From: Candidatus Poribacteria bacterium
GTDB taxonomy: Bacteria > Poribacteria > WGA-4E > WGA-3G
DNA: 64,000 nt
Direction of reading: 5' to 3'
NCBI GenBank assembly: GCA_958295815.1
Contig: OY282374.1
Span: 702,856-766,855, forward strand
Within the stretch, counting starts at the first letter, position 1, and every line of letters begins with the position of its first letter. Positions 34,051 through 42,298 of the stretch are shown here, one piece after another. Both the position numbers and the translations under genes were made by a program. The notes under the pieces are model-generated. The model saw only the letters and a program-made list of their open reading frames with translations. It did no database searches and was not told the origin of the DNA.

Positions 34051-34140
34051 TAGTTAGGCTCTACCTAAGAAATGCGGTTGGTAAATAATAGGCACAGATC
34101 CTCTATTCAGCCAAACCGCGCATACAATTTGGAGAAAAAC

Positions 34141-35055
34141 ATGGCAAAAAAATTGTCAATTGGAAGTTGGGCTTACGCATTTGGTCCCTATGAAGATAAC
34201 CCTGTCCCGTTTGACGATGTCGTCAAGCGTCTCAGCGAACTTGAATTTGATGGTATTGAAATCGGTGCGTTTAAACCGCATATTGACATCAATGATTACC
34301 CGATGAAAAGCGATCGGGACGCCGTCAAAGGCTTAATCTCCTATTACGGCTTAGAAGTCTCTGGATTAGCAGCGGATTTCTGGTCACACGCGGGTCCTGC
34401 TACAGATGAAGCACAAGAGGACGATAAATACTACAACCTCTTCAAAGAGAGTCTCCAACTCGCGTTGGACCTCGGATCGCCTGCTATCCGGGTAGATACA
34501 GTGAGTGATCCCGAAGCAGGGGTGGAAGGCGTTGAGCGTGAGGAAGCTTGGGATCGGATCGTTTCCGTCTGGCGGCGCTGCGCACAAGTCGCTGAAGACC
34601 ACGGTGTACTGATGCTCTGGGAATTTGAACCCGGATTTATGTTCAACAAACCCAGCGAGATTATTGATATGCCGAAGGCAGTCGATCACCCAAATTTCAA
34701 GGTAATGTTTGATACATGCCACGCACACATGTGTGCCGTTGTCGGTGCCAGGCAGCCTGGTGAACAGGAGACGCTCGGTGCTAACGGTGTCATCGACCTT
34801 GCACGGCAACTGAAGGGGCAAATCGGGCATTTCCACCTCATCGATTCCGATAATACGCTCCATGACGACGAAACAAGCACACACGCGCCCTTCGGAGACG
34901 GTGTGCTCGACTTTGACGCAATTATTCCGGTCATCATGGATGAAACTGGGTACGATGGTGATTGGTTCTCAATTGATCTCTGTTTCTGGCCCAACGCATG
35001 GGAAGTCACGGAAGATGCCAAGAAATTCCTAACACCCTATTTGGAAAGGTATTAA
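34141..35055 (+). CDS. Sugar phosphate isomerase/epimerase (xylose-isomerase-like TIM barrel)
   Basis: 304 aa from the ATG at 34141 (MAKKLSIGSWAY), preceded by GGAG; an upstream in-frame ATG at 34072 is unlikely. The AP-endonuclease-2/xylose-isomerase-like TIM barrel shows the usual metal ligands: LEFDGIEIG (about 36-44), LMLWEFEPG (Glu, about 158-166), MFDTCHAHM (Asp/His, about 190-198), GQIGHFHLIDSD (His, about 223-234) and the final GDWFSIDLCF. Such enzymes isomerise or epimerise sugars or inositols. Neighbours do not define the substrate. Confidence 0.85.
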   Translation: MAKKLSIGSWAYAFGPYEDNPVPFDDVVKRLSELEFDGIEIGAFKPHIDINDYPMKSDRDAVKGLISYYGLEVSGLAADFWSHAGPATDEAQEDDKYYNLFKESLQLALDLGSPAIRVDTVSDPEAGVEGVEREEAWDRIVSVWRRCAQVAEDHGVLMLWEFEPGFMFNKPSEIIDMPKAVDHPNFKVMFDTCHAHMCAVVGARQPGEQETLGANGVIDLARQLKGQIGHFHLIDSDNTLHDDETSTHAPFGDGVLDFDAIIPVIMDETGYDGDWFSIDLCFWPNAWEVTEDAKKFLTPYLERY

Positions 35056-35064
35056 AGGCCTATC

Positions 35065-35181
35065 GGCTATCAGTTATCGGTTAAGAGGTGATCTTGTGAC
35101 ATCTTCCCAAACTTGGAGACGCCAAGGAAGACATGAATTGTCACATCAAACCTCTTAACTGACAACTGGTGACTGATGACC
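35065..35181. repeat. Long imperfect hairpin element in the spacer before nadC
   Basis: GTTAAGAGGT (about 35080-35089) pairs with ACCTCTTAAC. Moving inward, TGTGACA pairs with TGTCACA, TCTTCC with GGAAGA, and TTGG with CCAA; outside, ATCAGTTATC faces a GACAACTGGTGACTGATG tract. Fragments of the outer part (GTTATCAGTTGTCAGTTAAG) recur at 44941-44966. It is non-coding and looks like a small inverted-repeat element. Confidence 0.6.
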
Positions 35182-35196
35182 GACAGTTATTAAAAA

Positions 35197-36042
35197 ATGC
35201 TCAACCTGCGTTCATTAGATCCCCTAATCGACTTGGCATTTGAGGAAGATATCGGTATCGGTGATATAACCACAGAAGCAACAGTGCCACCCGAGCAGGA
35301 GGGCATAGGAACCCTACTTGCCAAGAGTGATGGTATTGTCGCTGGACTGCCGGTCGCCGAGCGAGTCTTCGCGAAATTAGATACAACATTGGTATTTCGC
35401 ACACGCGTCAGTGATGGGGATGCAGTAAAGGCAGGCACGCCAATTGCTGAGGTACAAGGAAGTGCCAAAACCATTCTAATCGGCGAACGGACTGCCCTTA
35501 ATTTTCTGCAACGCCTCTCCGGGATAGCGACACTCACGGCACAATTTGTGGCGGCTGTCGCTGACTATGATACCAAAATAGTGGATACTCGGAAAACGGC
35601 AGCCGGATGGCGGGCGGTTCAAAAATATGCCGTGCGTGTTGGCGGTGGCTACAACCACCGTTTTGGTCTTTACGACGGCGTGCTGATTAAGGATAACCAT
35701 ATCGTCGCCGCTGGAGGGGTCGGTAACGCCGCACAGCGTGCACGGGAGATTGTTCCGCACACAGCAAAGATAGAGGTAGAGATTGAGACCGTTGATCAGG
35801 TGGACGAAGCACTCGAAGCAGGCGCGGACATCCTACTCCTTGACAACATGTCAATTGGCACTATGCGCAGTATTGTTCAAGAGGTCGGTGATCTGGCGGT
35901 AACTGAAGCGTCAGGCGGAATTACACTGAAACACGTACGAGAGGTCGCAGCGACGGGGGTGAATCTCATCTCAGTGGGTGCGCTAACACACTCGGCAATG
36001 CCGATGGATATTAGTCTAACGCTGAGGCTCGTTGAATTGTAA
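35197..36042 (+). CDS. nadC: Nicotinate-nucleotide pyrophosphorylase (carboxylating)
   Basis: 281 aa, normal for NadC. It converts quinolinate and PRPP to nicotinate mononucleotide in de novo NAD synthesis. Diagnostic segments are DIGIGDITTEAT at about residues 16-27, ERTALNFLQRLSGIAT at about 92-107, KIVDTRKTAAGWRAVQKYAV at about 127-146 (Arg/Lys phosphate binders), GGGYNHRFGLYDGVLIKDNH at about 149-168, KIEVEIETVDQVDEAL at about 190-205 and ILLLDNMS at about 212-219. No nadA/nadB are adjacent. No clear ribosome binding site is seen, and the upstream spacer is the hairpin element. Confidence 0.96.
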   Translation: MLNLRSLDPLIDLAFEEDIGIGDITTEATVPPEQEGIGTLLAKSDGIVAGLPVAERVFAKLDTTLVFRTRVSDGDAVKAGTPIAEVQGSAKTILIGERTALNFLQRLSGIATLTAQFVAAVADYDTKIVDTRKTAAGWRAVQKYAVRVGGGYNHRFGLYDGVLIKDNHIVAAGGVGNAAQRAREIVPHTAKIEVEIETVDQVDEALEAGADILLLDNMSIGTMRSIVQEVGDLAVTEASGGITLKHVREVAATGVNLISVGALTHSAMPMDISLTLRLVEL

Positions 36043-36133
36043 TCGGAAAATTGTTGCGGAGGGTCCGGTCGTGAGCGGGAAATCGCTCCTATTGAGATAT
36101 GTCGCACCGTTCGCGAAGGAGTTTTAATTTTCA

Positions 36134-37252
36134 ATGCAGAAATCCTTGGGCGGACTCATGAACCGTGAGAACGCTGTTCGCGGGACGCTGCTTTTTCTGT
36201 TGTGTACGTTTGCTGGATTATTCATTAGTTTTTTGTGGGGTGGTACTCAGGATATAAAACGGGTTTTTAACGAAATGCAGGCGCAATTGCTGTTCGGGGC
36301 ATGCCTGTGTATGTTCGTGGATTGGATCTTCGGAGCACTTCGTTTCCATATCTTCATTCGGAAGGTGACACCAGAAATTAAGTTTCGCGATAGTCTTCGC
36401 GCGAATTTGGCGACGCTCTGTGTTTCTTGTATTACACCGTTCCAGACAGGGGGTGTCGGGCATCTCTACATCTATGCGCGAGCAGGTGTTCCGCTATCTG
36501 CTGCAATAACGTCCGGAATTATCTGTTTTCTCGCAACCATAACCTCGCTGATTTTCTTCGCGGGCGGTATAACATGGTTGAACCCGCCATTTCTACCGAA
36601 GGGTTCTGCGTGGGTGAGCCTATTTAGCTTCTTGATGTTTGCTTTGGTATTTACCGGGTTTGTGTTACTGCTTTTCAAGCCTGATATAATTTTTCGCTTT
36701 TTTCATTGGGTTTGCCGTATTGTGCAGCACAGATTTACCCGCCTTGCCCCTATCGTAGAACGCGCTATATTGAAAGTGGAGGAGCTTGTTACTGAACATA
36801 AGGCGTTCGCGACTATGTTTATCCGTTACCATAAAGGGACTTGCGCGCTCAGTGTACTCCTTACCTGTGGTTTCTTTGGGGCACGGATCGTTGGTAGTTA
36901 TATAGTGGTGAAAGCACTCAACGGAGACGCAACACTCTGGGAGCTTAGCGTTACGGGGTTATTGTTAAACTTTGTTGTGTTATTTGCGCCGAGTCCAGGG
37001 GCAAGTGGGGTTGCCGAAGTTGTAACTGTCGGTTTGATGGAAAAGTTGATTCTCAAAGAATTGATCCCGCTCTATGTAATACTGACACGGTTTTTCACCA
37101 TCTACTGTGCTGTTATTGTTGGCGGTATCGTCATCGGTTTACAGTTGGCAAAGGATCTTAGAAAAGACAGAAAAGGTATGGCTGAAGATGCTATGCCGCA
37201 AATTAAGTCCTACGCTATCCGCAAGTTACCGGATAAAAAAGGACATAAATGA
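36134..37252 (+). CDS. Lysylphosphatidylglycerol-synthase-type (UPF0104) integral membrane protein
   Basis: 372 aa with about eight TM segments: an N-terminal pair (LLFLLCTFAGLFISFLW, LLFGACLCMFVDWIFGAL), the hallmark RANLATLCVSCITPFQTGGVGHLYIYARAGV at about residues 88-118, and a C-terminal PSPGASGVAEVV motif. This matches the AglD/MprF-N flippase-like family (COG0392), usually involved in lipid or glycolipid handling at the membrane. AAGGAG lies 12 nt before the ATG at 36134; an in-frame ATG at 36158 (MNRENAVRG) is also plausible. Its specific lipid is unknown. Confidence 0.85.
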   Translation: MQKSLGGLMNRENAVRGTLLFLLCTFAGLFISFLWGGTQDIKRVFNEMQAQLLFGACLCMFVDWIFGALRFHIFIRKVTPEIKFRDSLRANLATLCVSCITPFQTGGVGHLYIYARAGVPLSAAITSGIICFLATITSLIFFAGGITWLNPPFLPKGSAWVSLFSFLMFALVFTGFVLLLFKPDIIFRFFHWVCRIVQHRFTRLAPIVERAILKVEELVTEHKAFATMFIRYHKGTCALSVLLTCGFFGARIVGSYIVVKALNGDATLWELSVTGLLLNFVVLFAPSPGASGVAEVVTVGLMEKLILKELIPLYVILTRFFTIYCAVIVGGIVIGLQLAKDLRKDRKGMAEDAMPQIKSYAIRKLPDKKGHK

Positions 37253-37276
37253 GACACTACGTCCGAAAGGAAAATT

Positions 37277-38194
37277 ATGGCAACTACGTTTGAGAAAATT
37301 GACCCCGCGACAACGAAACTCGGTTGGATTGGCACCGGTGTGATGGGGCGTTGGATGTGTCAACATCTCATGGATTTAGGATACGAGATGACGGTTTACA
37401 ACCGGACGAAATCGAAAGCAGATCCCCTTGTCGAGGCGGGTGCAGCGTGGGCAGATTCACCGCAAGATGTTGCAGCAGCTTCCGATATTGTTTTCACAAT
37501 AGTCGGATTTCCACCTGATGTCCGAGAAGTCTATCTTGGTGATAATGGTATCTTGAAAGGTGCGAAGTCGGGGAGCATCATCGTCGATATGACAACGACA
37601 GAACCGTCCCTTGCACAGGAGATTTATGCCGCGGCGCAGCCACAAGGTGTTTCATCGGTAGATGCCCCGGTTTCCGGTGGTGATGTCGGCGCACGAGAAG
37701 CACGCCTCTCGATTATGGTCGGTGGCGATGAGGATGCCGTTCAAGCCGTCATGCCGCTCTTCTCAGCGATGGGCAAAAATATTGTCCACCAAGGTGGTGC
37801 TGGCGCAGGACAACACACTAAAATGTGTAACCAGATTACGATTTCGGGGACAATGATCGGCGTCTGCGAAGGGTTGATTTATGGTTACAAAGCCGGTTTG
37901 GATTTGGAAACGATGCTATCATCAATTAGCGGTGGCGCTGCTGCCTGCTGGTCTTTGGATAACCTCGCACCGCGACTTCTGGAGCGGAACTTCGATCCCG
38001 GTTTCTTTGTAGAGCATTTTATCAAAGACATGAGCATCGCTTTGGATGAAGCACGCAAGATGAATCTGAGTCTACCCGGGTTGGCGTTGGTACATCAACT
38101 CTACACAGCGGTACAGGCACAAGGACACGGCAGATTGGGGACACAAGCCCTGATGTTGGCATTAGAGCAGATGTCCGGCGTGGAATTAAATTAG
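37277..38194 (+). CDS. 3-hydroxyisobutyrate/beta-hydroxyacid dehydrogenase family protein
   Basis: 305 aa. The Rossmann motif [18 protein letters not shown] is at about residues 15-32, followed by [10 protein letters not shown] (Arg/Lys near the cofactor phosphate, so NADP is possible). The substrate motif [17 protein letters not shown] is at about 131-147, and the catalytic-Lys region [11 protein letters not shown] at about 176-186. The length and order match HIBADH/tartronate-semialdehyde-reductase enzymes. It probably oxidises or reduces a small beta-hydroxyacid. AAGGAAAA lies just before the ATG. The gene follows the flippase-like gene by 24 nt and may be co-transcribed. Confidence 0.9.
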   Translation: MATTFEKIDPATTKLGWIGTGVMGRWMCQHLMDLGYEMTVYNRTKSKADPLVEAGAAWADSPQDVAAASDIVFTIVGFPPDVREVYLGDNGILKGAKSGSIIVDMTTTEPSLAQEIYAAAQPQGVSSVDAPVSGGDVGAREARLSIMVGGDEDAVQAVMPLFSAMGKNIVHQGGAGAGQHTKMCNQITISGTMIGVCEGLIYGYKAGLDLETMLSSISGGAAACWSLDNLAPRLLERNFDPGFFVEHFIKDMSIALDEARKMNLSLPGLALVHQLYTAVQAQGHGRLGTQALMLALEQMSGVELN

Positions 38195-38261
38195 CGTCCT
38201 ATCAGATGGTGCGGTCTACAACCGCACCATCTGCACACCATGAAAAACCTACCACTCTGCC

Positions 38262-38520
38262 TTGTAGGAGGGGTTTGTAACCCCGATGGACTGGCTAGTC
38301 TGTCTGTAGGAGGAGTTTGTAACCCCGATGGACTGGCTCAGAATGTTATCCTACCTGAGCTTCCCTACCAAATCACACTTCTATACCGACGAAGGTTCCA
38401 AACGCATCGGCCTTGTAGGAGGGGTTTGTAACCCCGATGGACTGGCTCAGAGTGTTATCCCACCTGAACTTACCCTACCAAATCACACTTCTATACCGAC
38501 GAGGGTTCCAAACGCATAGG
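38262..38520. repeat. Tandem 110-bp unit: REP-2 plus a duplicated dnaN 3' end
   Basis: REP-2 copies start near 38263, 38305 and 38414. The segments at about 38303-38411 and 38413-38521 are tandem copies with a 110-bp period. Each begins with GTAGGAG plus the REP-2 hairpin, then CGATGGACTGGCTCAGA..., and ends with CTATACCGACGARGGTTCCA. In the second copy that end is the true last codons and stop of dnaN, so the first is a duplicated piece of coding sequence. ORFs here are repeat translations. Confidence 0.85.
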
Positions 38521-39606
38521 CATGATAAGAGAGATATAGTCATCCGTGCCAACGGGTTTAATAAGAACAGGGTTCAACTCACCCGAAAATTCTATCGACA
38601 AATTCTCGGTCTCAATATGCGCTAACGCCTCTGCCAACAACCGTGCGTCAAAACCGATCCGAACGGTTCCAGTGCTGGATTCAACGGGCAGCGTTTCATA
38701 TGCTTCACCTAATTCTGGTGTCTTTGCGGAGACCCGAACCTGTTCTGTGTCGATCTCTAAACAGATTGAATAGTTCTTGGGATTTGAAAGAACGGATACC
38801 CGCCGGGTTGCCCGCAGAATCTGTTCCTTTGAAACGACCGCGTTACCTTCACTCGCCTCAGGGATGATTTTCTGATAATTCGGATATTCTCCATCCACAA
38901 GCCGTGTTGTCAAAGTGGCATTTCCGTCCGTGAAGAGGATTTGGTTTTCAAAAACGGAGATATTCACTTCCCCAGATTCCGCGAAAGTCCGTTCAATCTC
39001 TCGGACGGCTTTAAGTGGGACGATGAATCCACTGGCTTCGCCGGCTGGAGAATTGAGAGGTTCGCAGTGTGCGAGAGCGAGCCGCTTACCATCAGTCGCA
39101 ACGATTTCTGTTTTGTCCTCAAGGAAGTTAAAATACAGCCCATTTAAGAAGTATCGGACCTCTTCTGTGGAGGCAGCAAATTCCGTTTTCTGGAGGACGT
39201 CGCGTAAAGTCTCTCCACCGATGCCGATGGCATTGCCTTCAACAGAAGGAAGTTGGGGGAACTCTTCATCAGACATCCCGATAATTTTGTAAACGCCGTC
39301 CCCACAGGTAATCTCGACGCGGTCGTTTGCGGTCGTTGCCAAGTTTACCGGTTTATCACTGGGCAGCTCTTTAACAATGTCCCCTAATTTTTTCGCAGAA
39401 ACGGTGATGCCTCCGCCTTCCGTAATTGCACCTTCGACCTTCATTCTGATGCCGATTTCAAGGTCGGTTGCTATACACTCAATGGTGTCGCCTTCCGCGT
39501 GGATGAGAACGTTTGAGAGAATGGGTAAGGTATTCCGTCCACTCGCAACCCCTTGTAGTACCTGTAAGGCATACAGGAGGTCATCTCTTTCAAAAGTTAG
39601 TTCCAT
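38491..39606 (-). CDS. dnaN: DNA polymerase III beta subunit (sliding clamp)
   Basis: 371 aa, standard length. Three clamp domains are recognisable: the start MELTFERDDLLYALQVLQGVASGRNTLPILSNVLI, the middle domain TEFAASTEEVRYFLNGLYFNF, and the third domain with VSVLSNPKNYSICLEI. The C-terminus DYISLIMPMRL is the canonical clamp ending. AAGGAG lies 8 nt before the ATG. It forms the ring tethering Pol III to DNA. dnaA, recF or gyrB do not flank it here, unlike the classical origin-proximal order. Its 3' end has been partly duplicated downstream together with a REP-2. Confidence 0.97.
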   Translation of the reverse strand: MELTFERDDLLYALQVLQGVASGRNTLPILSNVLIHAEGDTIECIATDLEIGIRMKVEGAITEGGGITVSAKKLGDIVKELPSDKPVNLATTANDRVEITCGDGVYKIIGMSDEEFPQLPSVEGNAIGIGGETLRDVLQKTEFAASTEEVRYFLNGLYFNFLEDKTEIVATDGKRLALAHCEPLNSPAGEASGFIVPLKAVREIERTFAESGEVNISVFENQILFTDGNATLTTRLVDGEYPNYQKIIPEASEGNAVVSKEQILRATRRVSVLSNPKNYSICLEIDTEQVRVSAKTPELGEAYETLPVESSTGTVRIGFDARLLAEALAHIETENLSIEFSGELNPVLIKPVGTDDYISLIMPMRLEPSSV

Positions 39607-40120
39607 TCCAAGTGCTCCTTCTAAAAAAAGAATTATGAATAGGACCGACGAAAATTTTATGCCGATCCTCAGTATTATGCTCGATCCGTCATTCCAAAAA
39701 TTGTGGAAAAGTTACAAAATCAATGAAAATCTCGTCAGGTCAGGACTATACTAAGGAAATTACGCTATTGCTTTGGAGCGTATTATTCTTTTGCTTATGC
39801 TGTAGACGATTTCCCTTGCGCACAGAAGCCACTTCTGTGTTAAAACTCGTGTTGAATTGTATAGGGACAACATCAGTGATGAAACGCGATAGTTTCTCTC
39901 CGAAAAGTTTCATCTACCCGATTAAAATCTTGACAATCACCTGTATGTAGTATAACATATTATCGTGGATATAGAAAGAAAAAATTGCGGATTTTAAAAT
40001 AGGCTTGCAAGATACACGCTACGACACCCGCTTCACTCTACAACTCTTGTTTTCTAACCAAGATATACACCTGAACAATTAGTTTTTAGGCACTCGGGTC
40101 CCGCCCATTACCGAGGAGGG
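39607..40120. other. Spacer between divergent dnaN and membrane-protein genes
   Basis: About 510 bp, AT-rich. It contains TTGTGGAAAAGTT near 39701, at best a degenerate DnaA-box-like string, and no cluster of boxes. No convincing ORF, RNA or REP copy was seen. It must carry the promoters of both flanking genes, but none could be assigned confidently. Confidence 0.4.
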
Positions 40121-42112
40121 ATGGACGGACACCTTGGAGCTGCAGGAAAACTAAATTGCTATCGTCCTTCTCCTAAAGATATGCAAAATACCGACCCACA
40201 TTCCTCGCAGAAAATTGCGAAACGTGCCGTATTAATTGGCACGATTCTCATTATCGCGAATAGTTATTGGATAGCCTACGTAGAGATGATCTGGCATACT
40301 GCACATCTGACGACAGTTGCGATGTCTGTCAATGTGATGTTTGGCATTTTGGCGATGACGCTGCTGAACATAGCCGTCCGGCGTATTTTTCCGCGTATTG
40401 CTCTACAACCCCGAGATTTGCTTATTGTTTACAGCATGCTCGCTGTCGGGAGCGCGTTTTCAGGGCACGATTGTATTCCACGCCTAATGGGGCTTATCCC
40501 CTATGCGTTTCGATTCGCAACGCCAGAGAACGATTGGGAGGCACTCCTCTTTCATTATCTTCCTGAATGGCTTGTGGTGAAAGACCCAAGAGCAGTCAAC
40601 GATTTCTATGAAGGTGAAGTCAACTTTTTCACTGAGGGCTATGTACAACATTGGATTGTGCCGATTCTCTCTTGGTCGGTGGTTATTTTCCTATTGATGA
40701 TGATTTTCTTGTCTTTGACCTCTATCATCCGAAAGCAGTGGATAGAGAACGAAAAACTCGCATATCCAATTATTCAGATCCCACTTGAAATTACAACCAA
40801 CCGGCGTGTCTTCTTAAATCGCTTGCTCTGGATGGGTTTCGCTATAGGGGTAGGTATCAACCTACTCAACGGGCTGCAATTCTTCTTTCCTGTACTTCCA
40901 CAAATTCCTGTCAGGCAATATAACCTTAATATCTACTTTACACAGAAACCCTGGAGCGCCATGGGCAGCACACCGCTCCGTTTCCATCCGTATCTAATAG
41001 GTTTCTCATTCATTTTGCCGTTAGATTTAGCCTTTTCGTGTACGTTTTTCTATTTCATGAAGAAAGTGCAGCTGCTATTCGGAAGTGCAATGGGTATATC
41101 GACATTCCCGGGATATCCGTTTTTAGGAGAGCAGGGGGCAGGTGCGCTAATGGCACTCCTGGCGATTGCCTGCTGGTATGCACGTCATCACTTGGCATCT
41201 GTGTTCAGACAGGTGATTCGTCCAAATCGCGCCGAGTCTCAAACCGAAGCAATCTCACATCGGAGTGCTGTGATAATACTTGGGGTTTGTCTACTCCTTC
41301 TCGCCGTTTTCTGTGTCCGTAGCGGGATGACTCTGTGGGCTTTTGCAGTTTTCATCTGTATCTACCTGTTGATTGTTGTCGGTTTAACACGAATGCGGGC
41401 GGAACTGGGTCCCCCGATCCATGCTATCGGTTACCTTACCCCGCAATATATGATAATCTCGCTGCTCGGCACACGACGTTTGCGGGCTGGCAATCTCACA
41501 ATGCTCTCGATGATGAATTGGCTCAGTGGCGCGAGTTACGCCTCCTTCCGTACGCATCCGATGCCTGACCAATTGGAGGCATTCAAACTTGCGGAGCGTA
41601 CCGGTATCCGAAACCGAACCATGTTCGGCGTATTGATCATTGCGAGTCTCGTAGGCATCTTATCGAGCCTGATTCTCTACCCGTATGCGATTTATCGTGA
41701 GGGGGTAGCAGCCGGTTCGGAACAGATCCATGCCGGTGGCGCGGATACCTACAATTTTCTTTCGTCGTGGTTAGTGAATCCGAAACCAACGGATTGGCTG
41801 GCAACCTCGGTGTTGGGGTTGGCTTTTGCGGCAAATTTAGGGATTATATTTTTGAGGTCCCGTTTTGTATGGTGTCCGTTGCATCCAGCTGGCTATGTTA
41901 TCGGTGTCGCACCAGGCACAACCGATGTGATCTGGTTTCCCTTATTCCTTGCAATGGTAACAAAGTGGATTATCTTGCGGCTCGGTGGGATTAATGCATA
42001 TCGAAAAGCCGTGCCATTTTTCATCGGTTTGGTGTTAGGCGAGGCTTTGATGGGATGCTTCTGGCCCCTGTTAAGCCTCGTGCTGAGATCAGCGGTGTAT
42101 AGTTGGATTTAG
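40121..42112 (+). CDS. Large polytopic membrane protein (DUF6785/6784-like)
   Basis: 663 aa with about 12-14 TM segments, beginning RAVLIGTILIIANSYWIAYVE. Conserved-looking features are RDLLIVYSMLAVGSAFSGHD, a large loop WLVVKDPRAVNDFYEGE, RKQWIENEKLAYPIIQIP, and GPPIHAIGYLTPQYMIISLLG in the second half. This resembles a family I recall as DUF6785/DUF6784, distantly OPT-transporter-like and frequent in Planctomycetes- and Poribacteria-type genomes; the function is unknown. The ATG at 40121 has GAGGAGG almost touching it. An ATG at 40181 (MQNTDPHSS) would drop a non-hydrophobic 20-residue head, so the start is uncertain. Confidence 0.7.
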   Translation: MDGHLGAAGKLNCYRPSPKDMQNTDPHSSQKIAKRAVLIGTILIIANSYWIAYVEMIWHTAHLTTVAMSVNVMFGILAMTLLNIAVRRIFPRIALQPRDLLIVYSMLAVGSAFSGHDCIPRLMGLIPYAFRFATPENDWEALLFHYLPEWLVVKDPRAVNDFYEGEVNFFTEGYVQHWIVPILSWSVVIFLLMMIFLSLTSIIRKQWIENEKLAYPIIQIPLEITTNRRVFLNRLLWMGFAIGVGINLLNGLQFFFPVLPQIPVRQYNLNIYFTQKPWSAMGSTPLRFHPYLIGFSFILPLDLAFSCTFFYFMKKVQLLFGSAMGISTFPGYPFLGEQGAGALMALLAIACWYARHHLASVFRQVIRPNRAESQTEAISHRSAVIILGVCLLLLAVFCVRSGMTLWAFAVFICIYLLIVVGLTRMRAELGPPIHAIGYLTPQYMIISLLGTRRLRAGNLTMLSMMNWLSGASYASFRTHPMPDQLEAFKLAERTGIRNRTMFGVLIIASLVGILSSLILYPYAIYREGVAAGSEQIHAGGADTYNFLSSWLVNPKPTDWLATSVLGLAFAANLGIIFLRSRFVWCPLHPAGYVIGVAPGTTDVIWFPLFLAMVTKWIILRLGGINAYRKAVPFFIGLVLGEALMGCFWPLLSLVLRSAVYSWI

Positions 42113-42159
42113 AACCTATCTCATAAATATCAGTTCGCTATTCCCTATCAGCGGATACC

Positions 42160-42260
42160 TCACAAGTCCCCCTGATAAGGGGCGGGGAATGCCATAAGGC
42201 ATTCATACCGTTGATTCTATAGGGGGTTTGTATTACGGTACGCAATACCGTTGATTATTT
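42160..42260. repeat. Palindromes between convergent genes
   Basis: The perfect hairpin GAATGCCATAAGGCATTC (42187-42204) directly follows TCCCCCTGATAAGGGGCGGG. The latter is shared with the MITE-like element at 46.9 kb (CCCCCTGATAAGGGGG). TACCGTTGATT then occurs twice (about 42207 and 42249). The hairpin could act as a bidirectional terminator for the two convergent genes, but it lacks T-runs. Confidence 0.5.
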
Positions 42261-42298
42261 ATCAGATGCACTGTAGTTTACTTCTCTGTGTTGATAAT

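Noticed and set aside
38240..38625. Three short plus-strand ORFs downstream of the dehydrogenase gene
   Set aside because: They are translations of REP-2 repeats and antisense dnaN.
39607..40120. Replication origin next to dnaN
   Set aside because: Only one degenerate DnaA-box-like string; no dnaA, box cluster or AT-rich unwinding repeats.
42187..42204. Strong rho-independent terminator
   Set aside because: Perfect hairpin, but no T-run on either strand, and the sequence neighbours a dispersed repeat.
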